From Burkholderia sp. MS389 (GTDB taxonomy: Bacteria; Pseudomonadota; Gammaproteobacteria; Burkholderiales; Burkholderiaceae), in contig NZ_CP045996.1 of NCBI RefSeq assembly GCF_016899425.1, forward strand, positions 992,001-1,056,000: 64,000 nucleotides of DNA. Reading direction: 5' to 3'. A program made the position numbers and the translations under genes. Positions 9,165 to 18,508 of the stretch are shown here, piece by piece (within the stretch, counting starts at the first letter, position 1; each line of letters starts with the position of its first letter). The notes under the pieces are model-generated. The model was not told the origin of the DNA. It saw nothing but the letters and a program-made list of their open reading frames with translations, and searched no databases.

Positions 9165-9998
9165 TCAGCCGTCCGTCGACACCGTCACGGCTTCCCACGC
9201 GCGGATTTCGTCGTCCAGCGCCGCCAGCTTATCGCGCACGAGCCGCAACGCATCGCTGCCGAGCAGCAGATGCGCGGGCGGATGGTCCGCTGCCATCACG
9301 GCGAGCATCGCCCGCGCGGCCTTCGCGGGATCGCCCGGCTGCTTGCCGCTTTTTTCCTCGCGCGCGCGGCGGATCGGGTCGAACAGCGCATCGTAGTCGG
9401 CGATCGAGCGCGGCGTGCGCGCCATCGAGCGGCCGGCCCAGTCGGTGCGGAACGAACCCGGCGCGACGGCCGTCACCGCGATGCCGAACGGCTCGAGCTC
9501 CTTGACGAGCGTCTCGGAAATACCTTCCAGCGCGAACTTGCTGCCACAGTAGTACGCGATGCCCGGCATCGTGATGTGCCCGCCCATCGACGTGATGTTC
9601 AGGATGCGGCCGCGCCGGCGCTCGCGCATGAACGGCACGACGGCCTTCATCATCGCGACCGCGCCGAACACGTTCACGTCGAACTGCCGCCGCATCGCGT
9701 CGAGCGGCGACTCCTCCATGATCCCTTCGTGCCCGTAACCGGCGTTGTTCACCAGCACGTCGACGGGCCCGACGTTCGCCTCGATGTCCGCGACGACGCC
9801 GTCGATGCGCTCGAAATCGGTCACGTCGAGCACGCGCGCGACGGCCGCCTGCGCGGACAGCGCTTCGAACGCGCGCGCCGCCTGCTCGCTGCGTACCGTG
9901 CCGACCACCGTGTGACCGGCGGCCAGCGCTTCCTGGGCCAGCGCGCGGCCGAAACCGCTGCTGACGCCGGTAATGAGCATGAGGTTGCCGGATGCCAT
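9165..9998 (-). CDS. Short-chain dehydrogenase/reductase
   Basis: A 277-aa classical SDR. The nucleotide-binding motif TGVSSGFG is at 10-17, NNAG at 84-87, the catalytic Ser137, and Tyr150-x3-Lys154. The C-terminal substrate part (APGSFRTDWAGRSM) resembles the SDR group that includes retinol-dehydrogenase-like oxidoreductases of unknown substrate. It is divergent from an AraC regulator 94 bp away, and this pairing suggests that the regulator controls it. A possible -10 (TAGTAT) lies on the minus strand near 10032-10037. Confidence 0.92.
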   Translation of the reverse strand: MASGNLMLITGVSSGFGRALAQEALAAGHTVVGTVRSEQAARAFEALSAQAAVARVLDVTDFERIDGVVADIEANVGPVDVLVNNAGYGHEGIMEESPLDAMRRQFDVNVFGAVAMMKAVVPFMRERRRGRILNITSMGGHITMPGIAYYCGSKFALEGISETLVKELEPFGIAVTAVAPGSFRTDWAGRSMARTPRSIADYDALFDPIRRAREEKSGKQPGDPAKAARAMLAVMAADHPPAHLLLGSDALRLVRDKLAALDDEIRAWEAVTVSTDG

Positions 9999-10092
9999 GC
10001 GAGCTTCTCCCGAATGTGGATTGAAGCGTGCATACTAGTCTGACGAACGACGCCGAATAAGCCCGATTCCGCTGATTTTCTTGCACAAAACT

Positions 10093-11064
10093 ATGAGCAC
10101 AGTGCCCGCCTCCGCCCGACCTCCATTGCTGTCGCCGCGTGACCGAAAGCGCCTGGTGACGCTGCTGCGCGCGCTGGCGCCCGACGAGGGCTACAACCTG
10201 ACCGCGCTGCCGAGCGTGCGCGTCCTGCGCTCGAACCGCGCGCTGTCGCGCACGCCGGTGCTGTACGACCCGGGCATCGTGATCGTGTGCCAGGGATCGA
10301 AGCGCGGCTACTTCGGCGGCGAGCGCTATCTGTACGACGAACACCATTACCTGGCCGTGTCCGTGCCCGTCCCGTTCAGCATGGAGACCGACGCGACGCC
10401 CGAGCGCCCGCTGCTCGCGCTGTACCTGCACCTCGATTTCACGCTGGCCGCCGAACTCGCCGCGCAGATCGACCGGGCCGGCGTCGCGGAAACCGTGCAG
10501 GCGCCGAAGAGCATGATGTCGACGCCGATGGACGAAGCGATGCACGCATCGGTGCTGCGTTTCGTCGACGCGATGCAGCGGCCGCTCGACGCCGCGGTGC
10601 TCGGCCCGGCGCTGCTTCGCGAGTTGTATTTCCGCGTGCTGACCGGCGCGCAGGGCAACGCGATGCGCAGCGCGCTGGCGATGCGCGGGCAATTCGGCCG
10701 GATCGGCCGATCGTTGCGGATGATCCACGCCGATTACGCGCGGCCGCTCGACGTGTCGCAACTGGCCGACGCAGCCGGCATGAGCGTGCCGAGCTTTCAC
10801 AGTCACTTCAAGGCGATCACGCAGGTGTCGCCGATGCAGTACCTGAAGTCGACGCGCCTGCATCAGGCGCGATTATTGATGGTGCGCCAGGACCTGACGG
10901 CGGAGGCGGCCGGCTACGCGGTCGGCTACACGAGCCCGTCGCAGTTCAGCCGGGAGTTCAAGCGCCTGTTCGGTTCGACGCCGGCGAAGGAAGCGCAGCG
11001 CATGCGCGCGAGCTTCGCGATCCCGGAAGCGTTCGACGATGCGGTGTTCGTGTCGTCGCATTGA
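10093..11064 (+). CDS. AraC-family regulator, AraC_N type
   Basis: A 323-aa protein; the ATG at 10093 is preferred over an upstream TTG at 10081. The N-terminal 190 residues match the AraC_N domain seen in YqhC-like regulators (VLYDPGIVIVCQGSKRGYFGGERYLYD, PVPFSMETDAT). The C-terminal 100 residues hold two helix-turn-helices (DVSQLADAAGMSVPSFHSHFKAIT and AAGYAVGYTSPSQFSREFKRLFG). YqhC-type proteins often control an adjacent oxidoreductase in response to reactive aldehydes; here the divergent SDR gene is the likely target. That assignment is inference from the gene pair. Confidence 0.9.
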   Translation: MSTVPASARPPLLSPRDRKRLVTLLRALAPDEGYNLTALPSVRVLRSNRALSRTPVLYDPGIVIVCQGSKRGYFGGERYLYDEHHYLAVSVPVPFSMETDATPERPLLALYLHLDFTLAAELAAQIDRAGVAETVQAPKSMMSTPMDEAMHASVLRFVDAMQRPLDAAVLGPALLRELYFRVLTGAQGNAMRSALAMRGQFGRIGRSLRMIHADYARPLDVSQLADAAGMSVPSFHSHFKAITQVSPMQYLKSTRLHQARLLMVRQDLTAEAAGYAVGYTSPSQFSREFKRLFGSTPAKEAQRMRASFAIPEAFDDAVFVSSH

Positions 11065-11105
11065 TGCCATTCACGTGCGCTGAACGCCGACCGCGACGCA
11101 CGCGT

Positions 11106-11756
11106 TCATCGCGCGGCATCGAGCGCGAGGCCGGCCAGCGACTTCAGGATGAACGCGGTCACTCCCCAGATGTCCTGCGGCTGATCCGCCCAATACCAGC
11201 CGCCGGCACGTTCGCCGTCCGCGTATTGCCGCGGCAGATCCGGATTCAGCAGCGCGGCGAACGGGAACTCGAAAATTTCCTCGACTTCGGCCGGCGCGGC
11301 CGCCCACGCGGCGGCTTCCGGCACGATGCCGACCACCGGAAAGATCGCGTGATTCCGCTTTCGGGTCTTGTGAATCGGCAGGCTGCCGATCACGCGCACC
11401 GCAGCGGGATCGAGGCCGATTTCCTCGAATGACTCGCGCAATGCGGTCGCGCCGATGCTCGCGTCGGACTCGGTCGGGCGGCCGCCCGGGAAGCTCACGT
11501 GCGACGAATATTCGCTGAGCCCCGACGATCGTTTGGTGAGCAGGATCGTCGGCTCGCGCCGCGCGACGATCGGGACCAGCACGGCGGAGAATTTCCACTG
11601 GCGGTCGTTGTCCGTGAGGTAAAGCCGCGCCGTCGGCCACTCCGTATCGGCGGGAATCCGGAGCGCTTCCACGCCGCGCACGATCGTTTCCAGCGCGGTG
11701 TACGGTGAATCGGTAGGCGCGTCGCGGGGATGCAGGACGCCTTCGTCGGATGTCAT
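11106..11756 (-). CDS. nudL: Nudix hydrolase, CoA pyrophosphatase-like
   Basis: A 216-aa protein. The start at 11756 has a very good ribosome site (AGGAGGA, 5-bp gap). The sequence ILLTKRSSGLSEYSSHVSFPGG matches the pattern that marks NudL-type CoA pyrophosphatases just before the Nudix box. The Nudix box then runs from G91 to L115 with R107, E108, E111 and E112 as the Mg-binding core. The family cleaves CoA to phosphopantetheine and 3',5'-ADP. The gene stands alone between the AraC gene and the PhzF gene. Confidence 0.85.
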   Translation of the reverse strand: MTSDEGVLHPRDAPTDSPYTALETIVRGVEALRIPADTEWPTARLYLTDNDRQWKFSAVLVPIVARREPTILLTKRSSGLSEYSSHVSFPGGRPTESDASIGATALRESFEEIGLDPAAVRVIGSLPIHKTRKRNHAIFPVVGIVPEAAAWAAAPAEVEEIFEFPFAALLNPDLPRQYADGERAGGWYWADQPQDIWGVTAFILKSLAGLALDAAR

Positions 11757-11990
11757 GTCTTCCTCCTGCATGCGTGAAAGTCGGGGTCGCACGCGATTGC
11801 TCATCGCACCCCTTCGAACGTGATCGTCTGTTCCGGCGCAAAAACCGACTGCCGCTGCCGGCTCGCCGTCAGCGAATCGGTGCACATCGATCATGCATGA
11901 AAACCGGACGGCACGTGTGCCGCCACCTTCGTCGAATCATGCAGGCACAATGGCGTACGGCATGCCCTTCCCGGCTGCGATCCATACGAA

Positions 11991-12857
11991 ATGCCCATGC
12001 CCCCCTACACCTTCCGCCTGCTGAACGTCTTCGCCGAATCGACGTTCGGCGGCAATCCGCTTTGCGTGTTCGACGATGCGCGCGGCATGGACGACGCGAC
12101 CATGCAGGCGCTCGCCGTGCAGTTCAACCTGTCGGAGACGACCTTCGTGCTGCCGTCCGAGCGGGCGCATGCACGCGTGCGCATCTTCACGCCCGGCTAC
12201 GAGATGGCGTTCGCGGGCCATCCGACGCTCAGCACCGCGCACGTCGTGCGCGAGCGGCTCAACGCAGGCGATGCGCTGACGCTGGAATTCAAGGCCGGCG
12301 TCGTCGACGTCACCGCGCGCGACGACGTGTGGACCTTCATCGCGCCGCACGCCGGCATGCCGAACACGGCGCCGTGCACGTTGTCCGATGCGCGGATCGC
12401 GGCGCTGCTCGGGCTCGCCGAGGACGACCTGCTCGCGCCGCCGCTGTGGGTCGACACCGGCGCCGACCAGTTGCTGGTCGCGCTCAAGGACCCGGCCGCC
12501 GTGCGACGCGCGCAGCCTGACAGCGCGCATCTCGACATCTGGCCGCGAAGCAGCCTCGGCCGGAAGACCGCCTATGTGTTCGCGTTCGACGCCGAACGGC
12601 CGGGGACAGTCGTGTCCCGCTACTTCTTCGTGAAGCAGGGCGGCGGCGTATCGGAAGATCCGGGCACCGGATCGGCCTGTGCGAACCTGGGCGGCTGGTT
12701 GCTTGCCGCCAGTCACGATCTGCCGGCCGCGTTTCGGGTCGAGCAAGGCGAAGCCGTCGGCCGGCCTTGCGTGCTGCGGTTGTCGGTCGATGCGGCGGGC
12801 AAAATCGGCGTCGGCGGGCGCGTGATCGAAATCGGGCGCGGCACGATCAACATGTGA
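11991..12857 (+). CDS. PhzF-family isomerase/epimerase-like protein
   Basis: A 288-aa protein with the two-lobed PhzF fold. The catalytic Glu49 is in NLSETTFV, the first conserved loop GHPTLSTAHV is at 77-86, and the second-lobe motif EDPGTGSACANLGG starts at E223. Full length and intact catalytic residues suggest an active enzyme. Family members include the phenazine enzyme PhzF and many relatives of unknown substrate; no other phenazine gene is nearby, so phenazine synthesis is not implied. It converges with the galM gene. Confidence 0.92.
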   Translation: MPMPPYTFRLLNVFAESTFGGNPLCVFDDARGMDDATMQALAVQFNLSETTFVLPSERAHARVRIFTPGYEMAFAGHPTLSTAHVVRERLNAGDALTLEFKAGVVDVTARDDVWTFIAPHAGMPNTAPCTLSDARIAALLGLAEDDLLAPPLWVDTGADQLLVALKDPAAVRRAQPDSAHLDIWPRSSLGRKTAYVFAFDAERPGTVVSRYFFVKQGGGVSEDPGTGSACANLGGWLLAASHDLPAAFRVEQGEAVGRPCVLRLSVDAAGKIGVGGRVIEIGRGTINM

Positions 12858-12884
12858 CCGACACGCGCGCGCCAGCGCCGACGG

Positions 12885-14048
12885 TCATCGCGCGCCCACC
12901 CGCCACACCGTCACTTCGTGCAGCGTGTCGCCCGGCTTGAGCACCGTCGACGGGAAGGCCGGACGATTCGGCGAATCGGGAAAATGCTCGGCTTCCAGCG
13001 CGAACGCATCGGTTTGCCGGTAGGCGGTCCCGCCCTTGCCCGCGACGCTGCCGTTCAACCCGTTGGCCGTATAGAACTGCAGCCCCGGCTGCGTCGTGTA
13101 CAGCTCGAGGAAACGCCCGGACGCCGGGTCGTAGGCGCGCGCGGCAAACGCCGGCGCCGGCTGGCCGCCCTGGTCCAGCACCCAGTTCTGGTCGTAGCCA
13201 TGCGCGATCGCCAACTGCGGATACGCATCGCGCAAATGCGCGCCGATCGGCGTCAACTGGCGCAGATCCATCGGCGTGCCCGCGACGCTCGTCAGTTGTC
13301 CGGTCGGAATCGACGTATCGTCGGTCGGCGTGAAACGCGAGGCGGCGATCTCGATCAGTTGCCGCTCGACGCTGCCGCCGGCGTGCCCCGCCAGATTGAA
13401 GTAGCTGTGGTTGGTCAGGTTGACGACCGTGTCCTTGTCGGTCGTCGCGCGGTAGTCGATGCGGATCTGGTCGTCGCGGGTCAGCGTGTAGGTCACGTCC
13501 GTCGTCAACGTGCCGGGGAAGCCGTTCTCGCCGTCGGGGCTCACGTAGCGCAGCGTGACGCTCGAACCGGCCGCGTCGCTGTGCGTGCCGGTGACCTTCC
13601 ACACCTTCGCGTCGAAACTGTCGGGGCCGCCGTGCAGCGTGTTCGGCCCGTCGTTGACCGGCAGCGTCCACGTCTTGCCGTCGAGCGCGAAACGCCCGCC
13701 CGCGATGCGGTTCGCATACCGGCCGATCAGCGCGCCGAAATGGATGTTGCCGTTGTGCGCTTCGTAGTCGCGCAGCGAATCGAAGCCGAGCACGATGTCG
13801 GCAACGTGGCCGGTGCGGTCCGGCACGTCGAGCGCGGTCACGATGCCGCCGTACGTGATCACTTTCAGCGTCACGCCGTGCCGGTTCGCGAGCGTGTACT
13901 GGCTCACCGCCTGCCCGCTCGCGGTCGTCCCGTAATCGGCGCGGCTGATCGACACGTCGGCTGCCGCCAATGCGATGGCGGCATGCAAGCCGAACGTTGC
14001 GAACACACCTATCGCGAGCATCGATTGTCGCGGCCAGTGTCGTTTCAT
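12885..14048 (-). CDS. galM: Exported aldose 1-epimerase
   Basis: A 387-aa mutarotase. The start at 14048 is preceded by GGAGG and followed by a signal peptide ending near ALAAA30. Conserved family positions are present: GRYANRI at 109-115, LHGG at 138-141, the catalytic His214 in NHSYFNLAG, and Glu352 in LEAEHFPDSPN. It would interconvert alpha and beta anomers of aldoses in the periplasm. A classical cytosolic GalM lacks the signal, so this is the exported form. The upstream AraC gene on the same strand, 104 bp away, is a possible regulator or partner. Confidence 0.93.
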   Translation of the reverse strand: MKRHWPRQSMLAIGVFATFGLHAAIALAAADVSISRADYGTTASGQAVSQYTLANRHGVTLKVITYGGIVTALDVPDRTGHVADIVLGFDSLRDYEAHNGNIHFGALIGRYANRIAGGRFALDGKTWTLPVNDGPNTLHGGPDSFDAKVWKVTGTHSDAAGSSVTLRYVSPDGENGFPGTLTTDVTYTLTRDDQIRIDYRATTDKDTVVNLTNHSYFNLAGHAGGSVERQLIEIAASRFTPTDDTSIPTGQLTSVAGTPMDLRQLTPIGAHLRDAYPQLAIAHGYDQNWVLDQGGQPAPAFAARAYDPASGRFLELYTTQPGLQFYTANGLNGSVAGKGGTAYRQTDAFALEAEHFPDSPNRPAFPSTVLKPGDTLHEVTVWRVGAR

Positions 14049-14152
14049 GAAAACCTCCGAAGTGATGCGGCCCGTGCTCGCATGCAAGTCGCATGCCTGC
14101 ACGTCGCCGCGTGTGTCATGCCGCGCGCCCCGCCTCCGTCGTATCGCGACGC

Positions 14153-15058
14153 TCACGTATGGTCCGCGCGCCACCGGCGTGGCGTGACACCGGTCAATCG
14201 CGCAAAGGTTCGCGAGAAATGGCTCTGATCGGCGAAGCCGCACGCAACGGCGATCATGCTCAACGGCACGTTCGGGTTGCGCATCCATTCCTTCGCCCGT
14301 TCGACGCGCTGCACGACGAGCCAGCGATGCGGCGGCAGCCCGGTCGTTCGATGAAACGCCTTGACGAAATGGCTGCGGGACAGCCCGCACGCGCTCGCGA
14401 CGTCGGCCAGCCCGATGTTGCCGTCGAGGTGCGCGAGCAACAGCTCCTGCGCACGGCGCGCCTGCGACGGCGTGAGCTTGCCGTCCGACCTTTCCCGCCG
14501 TTCGCCGACGCCGCCGTAACGGTGCGCGACGTGTGCCTGAAACGCCAGCCCCACGTGATCGATGAAGATCTGCGATGCTTCGCCCGGCCGGGCCAGCGCC
14601 GGCAGTAGCGACTGGCCGAGCGCGTGGATGATCGAGTCGTGGGTGCTCAGATGCGGCGGCAGGTAAAGCTGCGGCCGCTGCCGGCCGCCGAGGTCGTCGA
14701 CCGTTTCCTCGAGCGTGTGGCGCGGCAGGTGGAAATGCAGGCAATCGAACGCGCCCTTGAGGTCGGCCACCCAGCGACGGTCGAGATCGTAGATCGACAC
14801 GGTTCCCGCGTCATACGGGACGAACGGCGCGGGGCGGCCATCGAGCCACAGATCCTGTTCGCCGAACGGACGCAACTGCAATACGATGAGATCCGTATTC
14901 TCGAGTTCGTACGGTGCGGTCAGCCCCATGTTCCGGCGCAAGCTCTGGAGTCGGACGATACCGATTTGCCCGTGCGGCAACGCTTGCGTGACGACGGTCT
15001 GCCTGACGTCGGCGGGGAGGAAATCGGACGGTGCGGTGTCCGGCTGAGGGGCGCTCAT
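14153..15058 (-). CDS. AraC-family regulator
   Basis: A 301-aa protein with a divergent N-terminal sensor of about 190 residues and a full AraC DNA-binding domain at the C-terminus (GLADVASACGLSRSHFVKAFHRTTG, then SMIAVACGFADQSHFSRTFARLTG). It resembles the AraC protein encoded at 48651, which shares the HFVKAF/YFIRAF and ACGFADQSH segments, so the two are probably paralogues. It is divergent from a LysR gene, with only 118 bp between the two starts. Confidence 0.9.
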   Translation of the reverse strand: MSAPQPDTAPSDFLPADVRQTVVTQALPHGQIGIVRLQSLRRNMGLTAPYELENTDLIVLQLRPFGEQDLWLDGRPAPFVPYDAGTVSIYDLDRRWVADLKGAFDCLHFHLPRHTLEETVDDLGGRQRPQLYLPPHLSTHDSIIHALGQSLLPALARPGEASQIFIDHVGLAFQAHVAHRYGGVGERRERSDGKLTPSQARRAQELLLAHLDGNIGLADVASACGLSRSHFVKAFHRTTGLPPHRWLVVQRVERAKEWMRNPNVPLSMIAVACGFADQSHFSRTFARLTGVTPRRWRADHT

Positions 15059-15176
15059 GGGGCGATGCGGATCGCGAATGACGATACCCGCCACTCTAGC
15101 AAATCGCGGCGACGCACGCTGCTCATGCCGCCCCGGCGCTGGTATGATGCGCCAGCCACCTCTACCGGAATCCGCG

Positions 15177-16085
15177 ATGAAGCTGTCATTCGAAGCGCTC
15201 GAAGCCCTGGACGCGATCGACCGCACCGGAACCTTTGCCGAAGCCGCGGAACTGCTGCATCGCGTGCCATCCGCGCTGACCTACCTGGTGCAGAAACTCG
15301 AAAGCGATCTCGGCGTGGCGCTGTTCGACCGCAGCGGACGCCGCGCGAAGCTCACGCATGCGGGACGCATCGTCGTCGAGGAAGGCCGGCGCCTGCTGCG
15401 CGCGGCCGAGCAACTCGAAATGAAGGCGCTGCGTGCGCAACAGGGCTGGGAAACGGAAGTGCGTGTCTGTATCGACGAAATTCTGCCGTTCGATGCGCTG
15501 TGGCCGTACGTGCACCGGTTCTACGCGCTCGGGATGGACACGCGGCTGCGTTTGTCGACCGAAGTGCTCGGCGGCGCGTGGGATGCGCTGATTTCGCGTC
15601 GGGCCGATCTCGTCGTCGGCGCGGCGGGCGAACCGCCGGAATTGCCGGGCATCGTCGCGCGGCCGATCGGCTCGCTGAAACACGTGTTCGCGGTCGCGCC
15701 GACCCATCCGCTCGCATCGATGCCCGAACCGCTGGCGATGGCGTCGGTCGTTCGGTATCGCGGCGCGGTGATCAGCGATACGTCGCGCGAATTGCAGCCG
15801 CAGTCGGTCGCGATCGATGCGGGCCAGCCGACCCTCGCGGTCCCGACGCTGGCCGCGAAACTCGAAGCGCAATGCGAAGGGCTCGCGGTCGGCACCCTGC
15901 CGGAATGCATCGCGGCGCGCGCGATCGCCGACGGCAAGCTCGTCGCGCGGCAGGTGACGGGCATGCGCGACACCACGCACTGCTATCTCGCGTGGCGCGG
16001 CGACGAGGCCGGCCGCGCGCTGCACTGGTGGGTCGAGCAACTCGACCAGCCCGATCTCGTCGAACGCTTCACGACGCCGGACTGA
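15177..16085 (+). CDS. LysR-family transcriptional regulator
   Basis: A 302-aa protein. The winged helix-turn-helix occupies residues 1-60 (FEALEALDAIDRTGTFAEAAELLHRVPSALTYLVQKLE), followed by the two-lobed LysR effector domain. A -10-like TATGAT lies at 15143-15148, 29 bp before the ATG. The AraC gene at 14153 is the divergent neighbour and may be its target or may share control. The effector is unknown. Confidence 0.92.
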   Translation: MKLSFEALEALDAIDRTGTFAEAAELLHRVPSALTYLVQKLESDLGVALFDRSGRRAKLTHAGRIVVEEGRRLLRAAEQLEMKALRAQQGWETEVRVCIDEILPFDALWPYVHRFYALGMDTRLRLSTEVLGGAWDALISRRADLVVGAAGEPPELPGIVARPIGSLKHVFAVAPTHPLASMPEPLAMASVVRYRGAVISDTSRELQPQSVAIDAGQPTLAVPTLAAKLEAQCEGLAVGTLPECIAARAIADGKLVARQVTGMRDTTHCYLAWRGDEAGRALHWWVEQLDQPDLVERFTTPD

Positions 16086-16257
16086 CGCGCGCGTTCACGG
16101 CCCGGCGGCACGGCGGGGTCGCGCGCGCGGCCGCCTCGTCGATGGCTGACGGCCCGGCAGCGCGCGTCATCCAGCGCCCCCGGCACGGCGCCACGCGCCG
16201 TGAAAAAAAGCGCATGCCGATCCCCCCGCTGCCGGCCCCTCGCGGCCCACCCCGGCG

Positions 16258-17745
16258 TCAGCCGAGCGAATCGTGCAGCCGCTTCATTTCCTTCTCGAGC
16301 CAGCCGATCAGGCTGAACCCCGCGTGCGCCTTCTCGACCGGCGGAATCATCATTCGTTCCTCGGTCGCGAAATGGTCGGTGAGCGACTCGCACATCAGCC
16401 TGCCGAGCGCCGGCTTCCGGCCGATCAGCGCCGACAGATCCTCGCTGCGAAGCTGATGCACGGTCATCGCGGTCACCGCGTGGACGGTCGCGTGAAGCCG
16501 CGTGCCGGCGAGCACGACCGACTGCCCGATCGCATCGCCCGGCGCCATCCGCCGGACTTCGACGTCGCCGGACGCGCCCGGCACGAACACCGCCGCGACA
16601 CCCGATTCGACGATCGTCAGCACGCGCGACTCCGAATTCGACGCATAGATCACGTCGCCCTTGCCGAACGAACGCGAAACCAGCGCATCGGCCAGCACGG
16701 CCAGATCGTCGTCGTCGACGCGCGCGAACAGTTCGACCGCGCGCAACAGCAGCAGCCGACGCGATACCGGATCCGCTTGCGACGTCGACGACGATGCGGA
16801 CACCGGCGCCGGCCCCACGAGCGGCCGCCACACGACGCCCGCCGCGGCCAGGTGCCGATGCGCGAGATCGTAGAGCGCGTTGCGCACGGTCGTTTTCTTC
16901 TGCAGCGCGTCGACGTAGCAGACGAGTTCGTACTGGATCGCGTTCGCGCGGAACGCCTTCACGACGGCGATCGGCGCGGGGCGCGCGAGCACGTCGAGCG
17001 AACTCGCCGCGGCCCGCTCCAGTGCGCCGACGGCGACGGCCGGCCGCACCGCGGGATCGAGGTCGAGCACGAGCGTGACGCCGTGCAGGCCGGCCGGCTC
17101 GCTCAGGTTCACGATGGTGGCGCGCGCCGCCGAGCTGTTCGGCACGACGACCAGGTTGCCGAGGTTGTCGATCAGCTTCGTCGAACGCCAGTTGCTCTCG
17201 ACGATCCGCCCTTCGAGCTCGCCGATCGACACCGTATCGTCGAGCCTGAACGGTTGCGTGGTGTTCAGCACGAGCCCGGAGAACACGTCGTTCAGCGTGT
17301 TCTGGAGCGCGAGACCGAGGATCACCGCGACCGCGCCGGAGGTCGCGACCAGACCGCTCAACGGCAGGCCGAGCACGTAGCCCAGCGCGGCCACCGCGGC
17401 CGCGCCGAACACGATGCCCGCGGCGATGTCGTGAAAGAGCCGCTGGCTGTGCCACGCACGCGGCAGCAGCAGATGATTGAGCAGCAGGCTGAACACGATC
17501 GCGCACTGGAGCCACCACGCGATGCACACGGCCTGGACCACGATCCGGTCGAGCCCGCCGAGCGACGCGGGAACGGCGAGCGGGCTGACGCCGGTCGCGA
17601 ACAGCACCGCGCTCAGCGCGGCGAACGCCGCGCAGCGCCGGATCGCGCGAACCACGGGGCGATCGCGCGCGAACAGCCGCCACGCGGCGAGATCGGCGAG
17701 CACGATCGGCGCACCGTAGATCGCCGTATCGGAGAAATTCAACAT
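16258..17745 (-). CDS. Mechanosensitive-channel (MscS) protein with cyclic-nucleotide-binding domain
   Basis: A 495-aa protein from the ATG at 17745; a GTG at 17823 would add 26 residues before a hydrophobic segment and looks less likely. Four or five membrane helices cover roughly residues 10-165, with the MscS pore helix and beta domain following (GLALQNTLNDVFSGLVLNTTQPF). Residues 345-470 form a cNMP-binding domain (FGKGDVIYASNS..., SGDVEVRRMAPGDAIGQSVVLAG). The layout matches cyclic-nucleotide-gated MscS relatives. It lies downstream of DoxX on the same strand, 111 bp away. Confidence 0.9.
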   Translation of the reverse strand: MLNFSDTAIYGAPIVLADLAAWRLFARDRPVVRAIRRCAAFAALSAVLFATGVSPLAVPASLGGLDRIVVQAVCIAWWLQCAIVFSLLLNHLLLPRAWHSQRLFHDIAAGIVFGAAAVAALGYVLGLPLSGLVATSGAVAVILGLALQNTLNDVFSGLVLNTTQPFRLDDTVSIGELEGRIVESNWRSTKLIDNLGNLVVVPNSSAARATIVNLSEPAGLHGVTLVLDLDPAVRPAVAVGALERAAASSLDVLARPAPIAVVKAFRANAIQYELVCYVDALQKKTTVRNALYDLAHRHLAAAGVVWRPLVGPAPVSASSSTSQADPVSRRLLLLRAVELFARVDDDDLAVLADALVSRSFGKGDVIYASNSESRVLTIVESGVAAVFVPGASGDVEVRRMAPGDAIGQSVVLAGTRLHATVHAVTAMTVHQLRSEDLSALIGRKPALGRLMCESLTDHFATEERMMIPPVEKAHAGFSLIGWLEKEMKRLHDSLG

Positions 17746-17856
17746 GTCGGAGCGCCAGCGCGGCGCGCGAAAAGGGCGAAGCGGCAGCACGCAGCTCGCC
17801 GCGGGAACGGCATCGTCAGGCACATCGCGTGCTGCCCGCCGACGCGCGGGCTGCGG

Positions 17857-18276
17857 CTAGTCACGCCGACGCACGATGCCCGGCAACGGCAACACATAGC
17901 GGCCGGCGCCCGCGATCGCGATCGTGCCGAACAGGATCAGCAGCATCCACGCGAACTGCGCGTCGCGCAGCGGCCAGTCCGGATGGACGAACACCAGCGC
18001 GACGAGCGTGACGACCATCACCGGCAGCGCCGCCAGCCGCGGGTACAGACCGACGATCATGAAGATCGGGCACACGACCTCCGCGAAGATCGCGAACAGG
18101 ATCGACAGCGTGCGGCCGAGATGGAACGGATCTTCGATGGCCGCGGCTTCGGCCGTGTAATGGACGATCTTCGGCAAGCCGTGCACCACGAGCAGCAGCA
18201 CGCTGGCGGCGACACGCAGGAACAGCAGGCCGAGGTCGGTCGCGTGACGGGAAAGGTCGGAAGGATCAGGTTTCAT
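17857..18276 (-). CDS. DoxX family membrane protein
   Basis: A 139-aa protein with four predicted membrane helices. DoxX features are visible: LLFLRVAASVLLLVVHGLPKI at the first helix, the FAEVVCPIFMIVGLYPR segment and a short C-terminal tail. DoxX-type proteins sit in the inner membrane and are often linked to respiration or thiol/oxidative stress; the role here is unknown. A TTCAG-repeat promoter at 18428-18480 lies 150 bp upstream, just after the stop of regulator R1. Confidence 0.88.
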   Translation of the reverse strand: MKPDPSDLSRHATDLGLLFLRVAASVLLLVVHGLPKIVHYTAEAAAIEDPFHLGRTLSILFAIFAEVVCPIFMIVGLYPRLAALPVMVVTLVALVFVHPDWPLRDAQFAWMLLILFGTIAIAGAGRYVLPLPGIVRRRD

Positions 18277-18427
18277 GCGCCGGTTCGTCGATTGAGCGGG
18301 ATGCGCGGCGACGTGCACCCCGGGGCGTTTCGCCGCGCCGGCGTTCAGTGATGTCGCGCGATGTCGGCGAGCGCGCGGGGTCGGCGCGCACGCGTGCCGA
18401 CGGAGTGCGGGCGCCCTCCGTCCACGC

Positions 18428-18480
18428 AATCTACGCGTGCCGCCTGCCGCCGTCCTGTAACCGGGCTGAATCGTTCTGAA
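18428..18480 (-). promoter_or_regulatory. TTCAG-repeat promoter for doxX
   Basis: Read on the minus strand there are three half-sites: TTCAG (18476-18480), TTCAG (18466-18470) and TACAG (18455-18459), at 10-bp then 11-bp spacing. A 21-bp gap leads to TAGATT (18428-18433), a good -10. No separate -35 is needed, because the third half-site sits at that position. The same geometry appears at 22206, 34544 and 56342. It fits an OmpR/PhoB-type activator bound to direct repeats and overlapping the -35. Confidence 0.7.
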
Positions 18481-18508
18481 GCATCGGAGACGCGCGACGA
18501 ACCCGGCG

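Noticed and set aside
16184..16209. Hairpin with a run of seven A's as a terminator
   Set aside because: The A-run follows the stem on the plus strand, and on the minus strand the matching T's come before the stem, so neither orientation gives a classical terminator.
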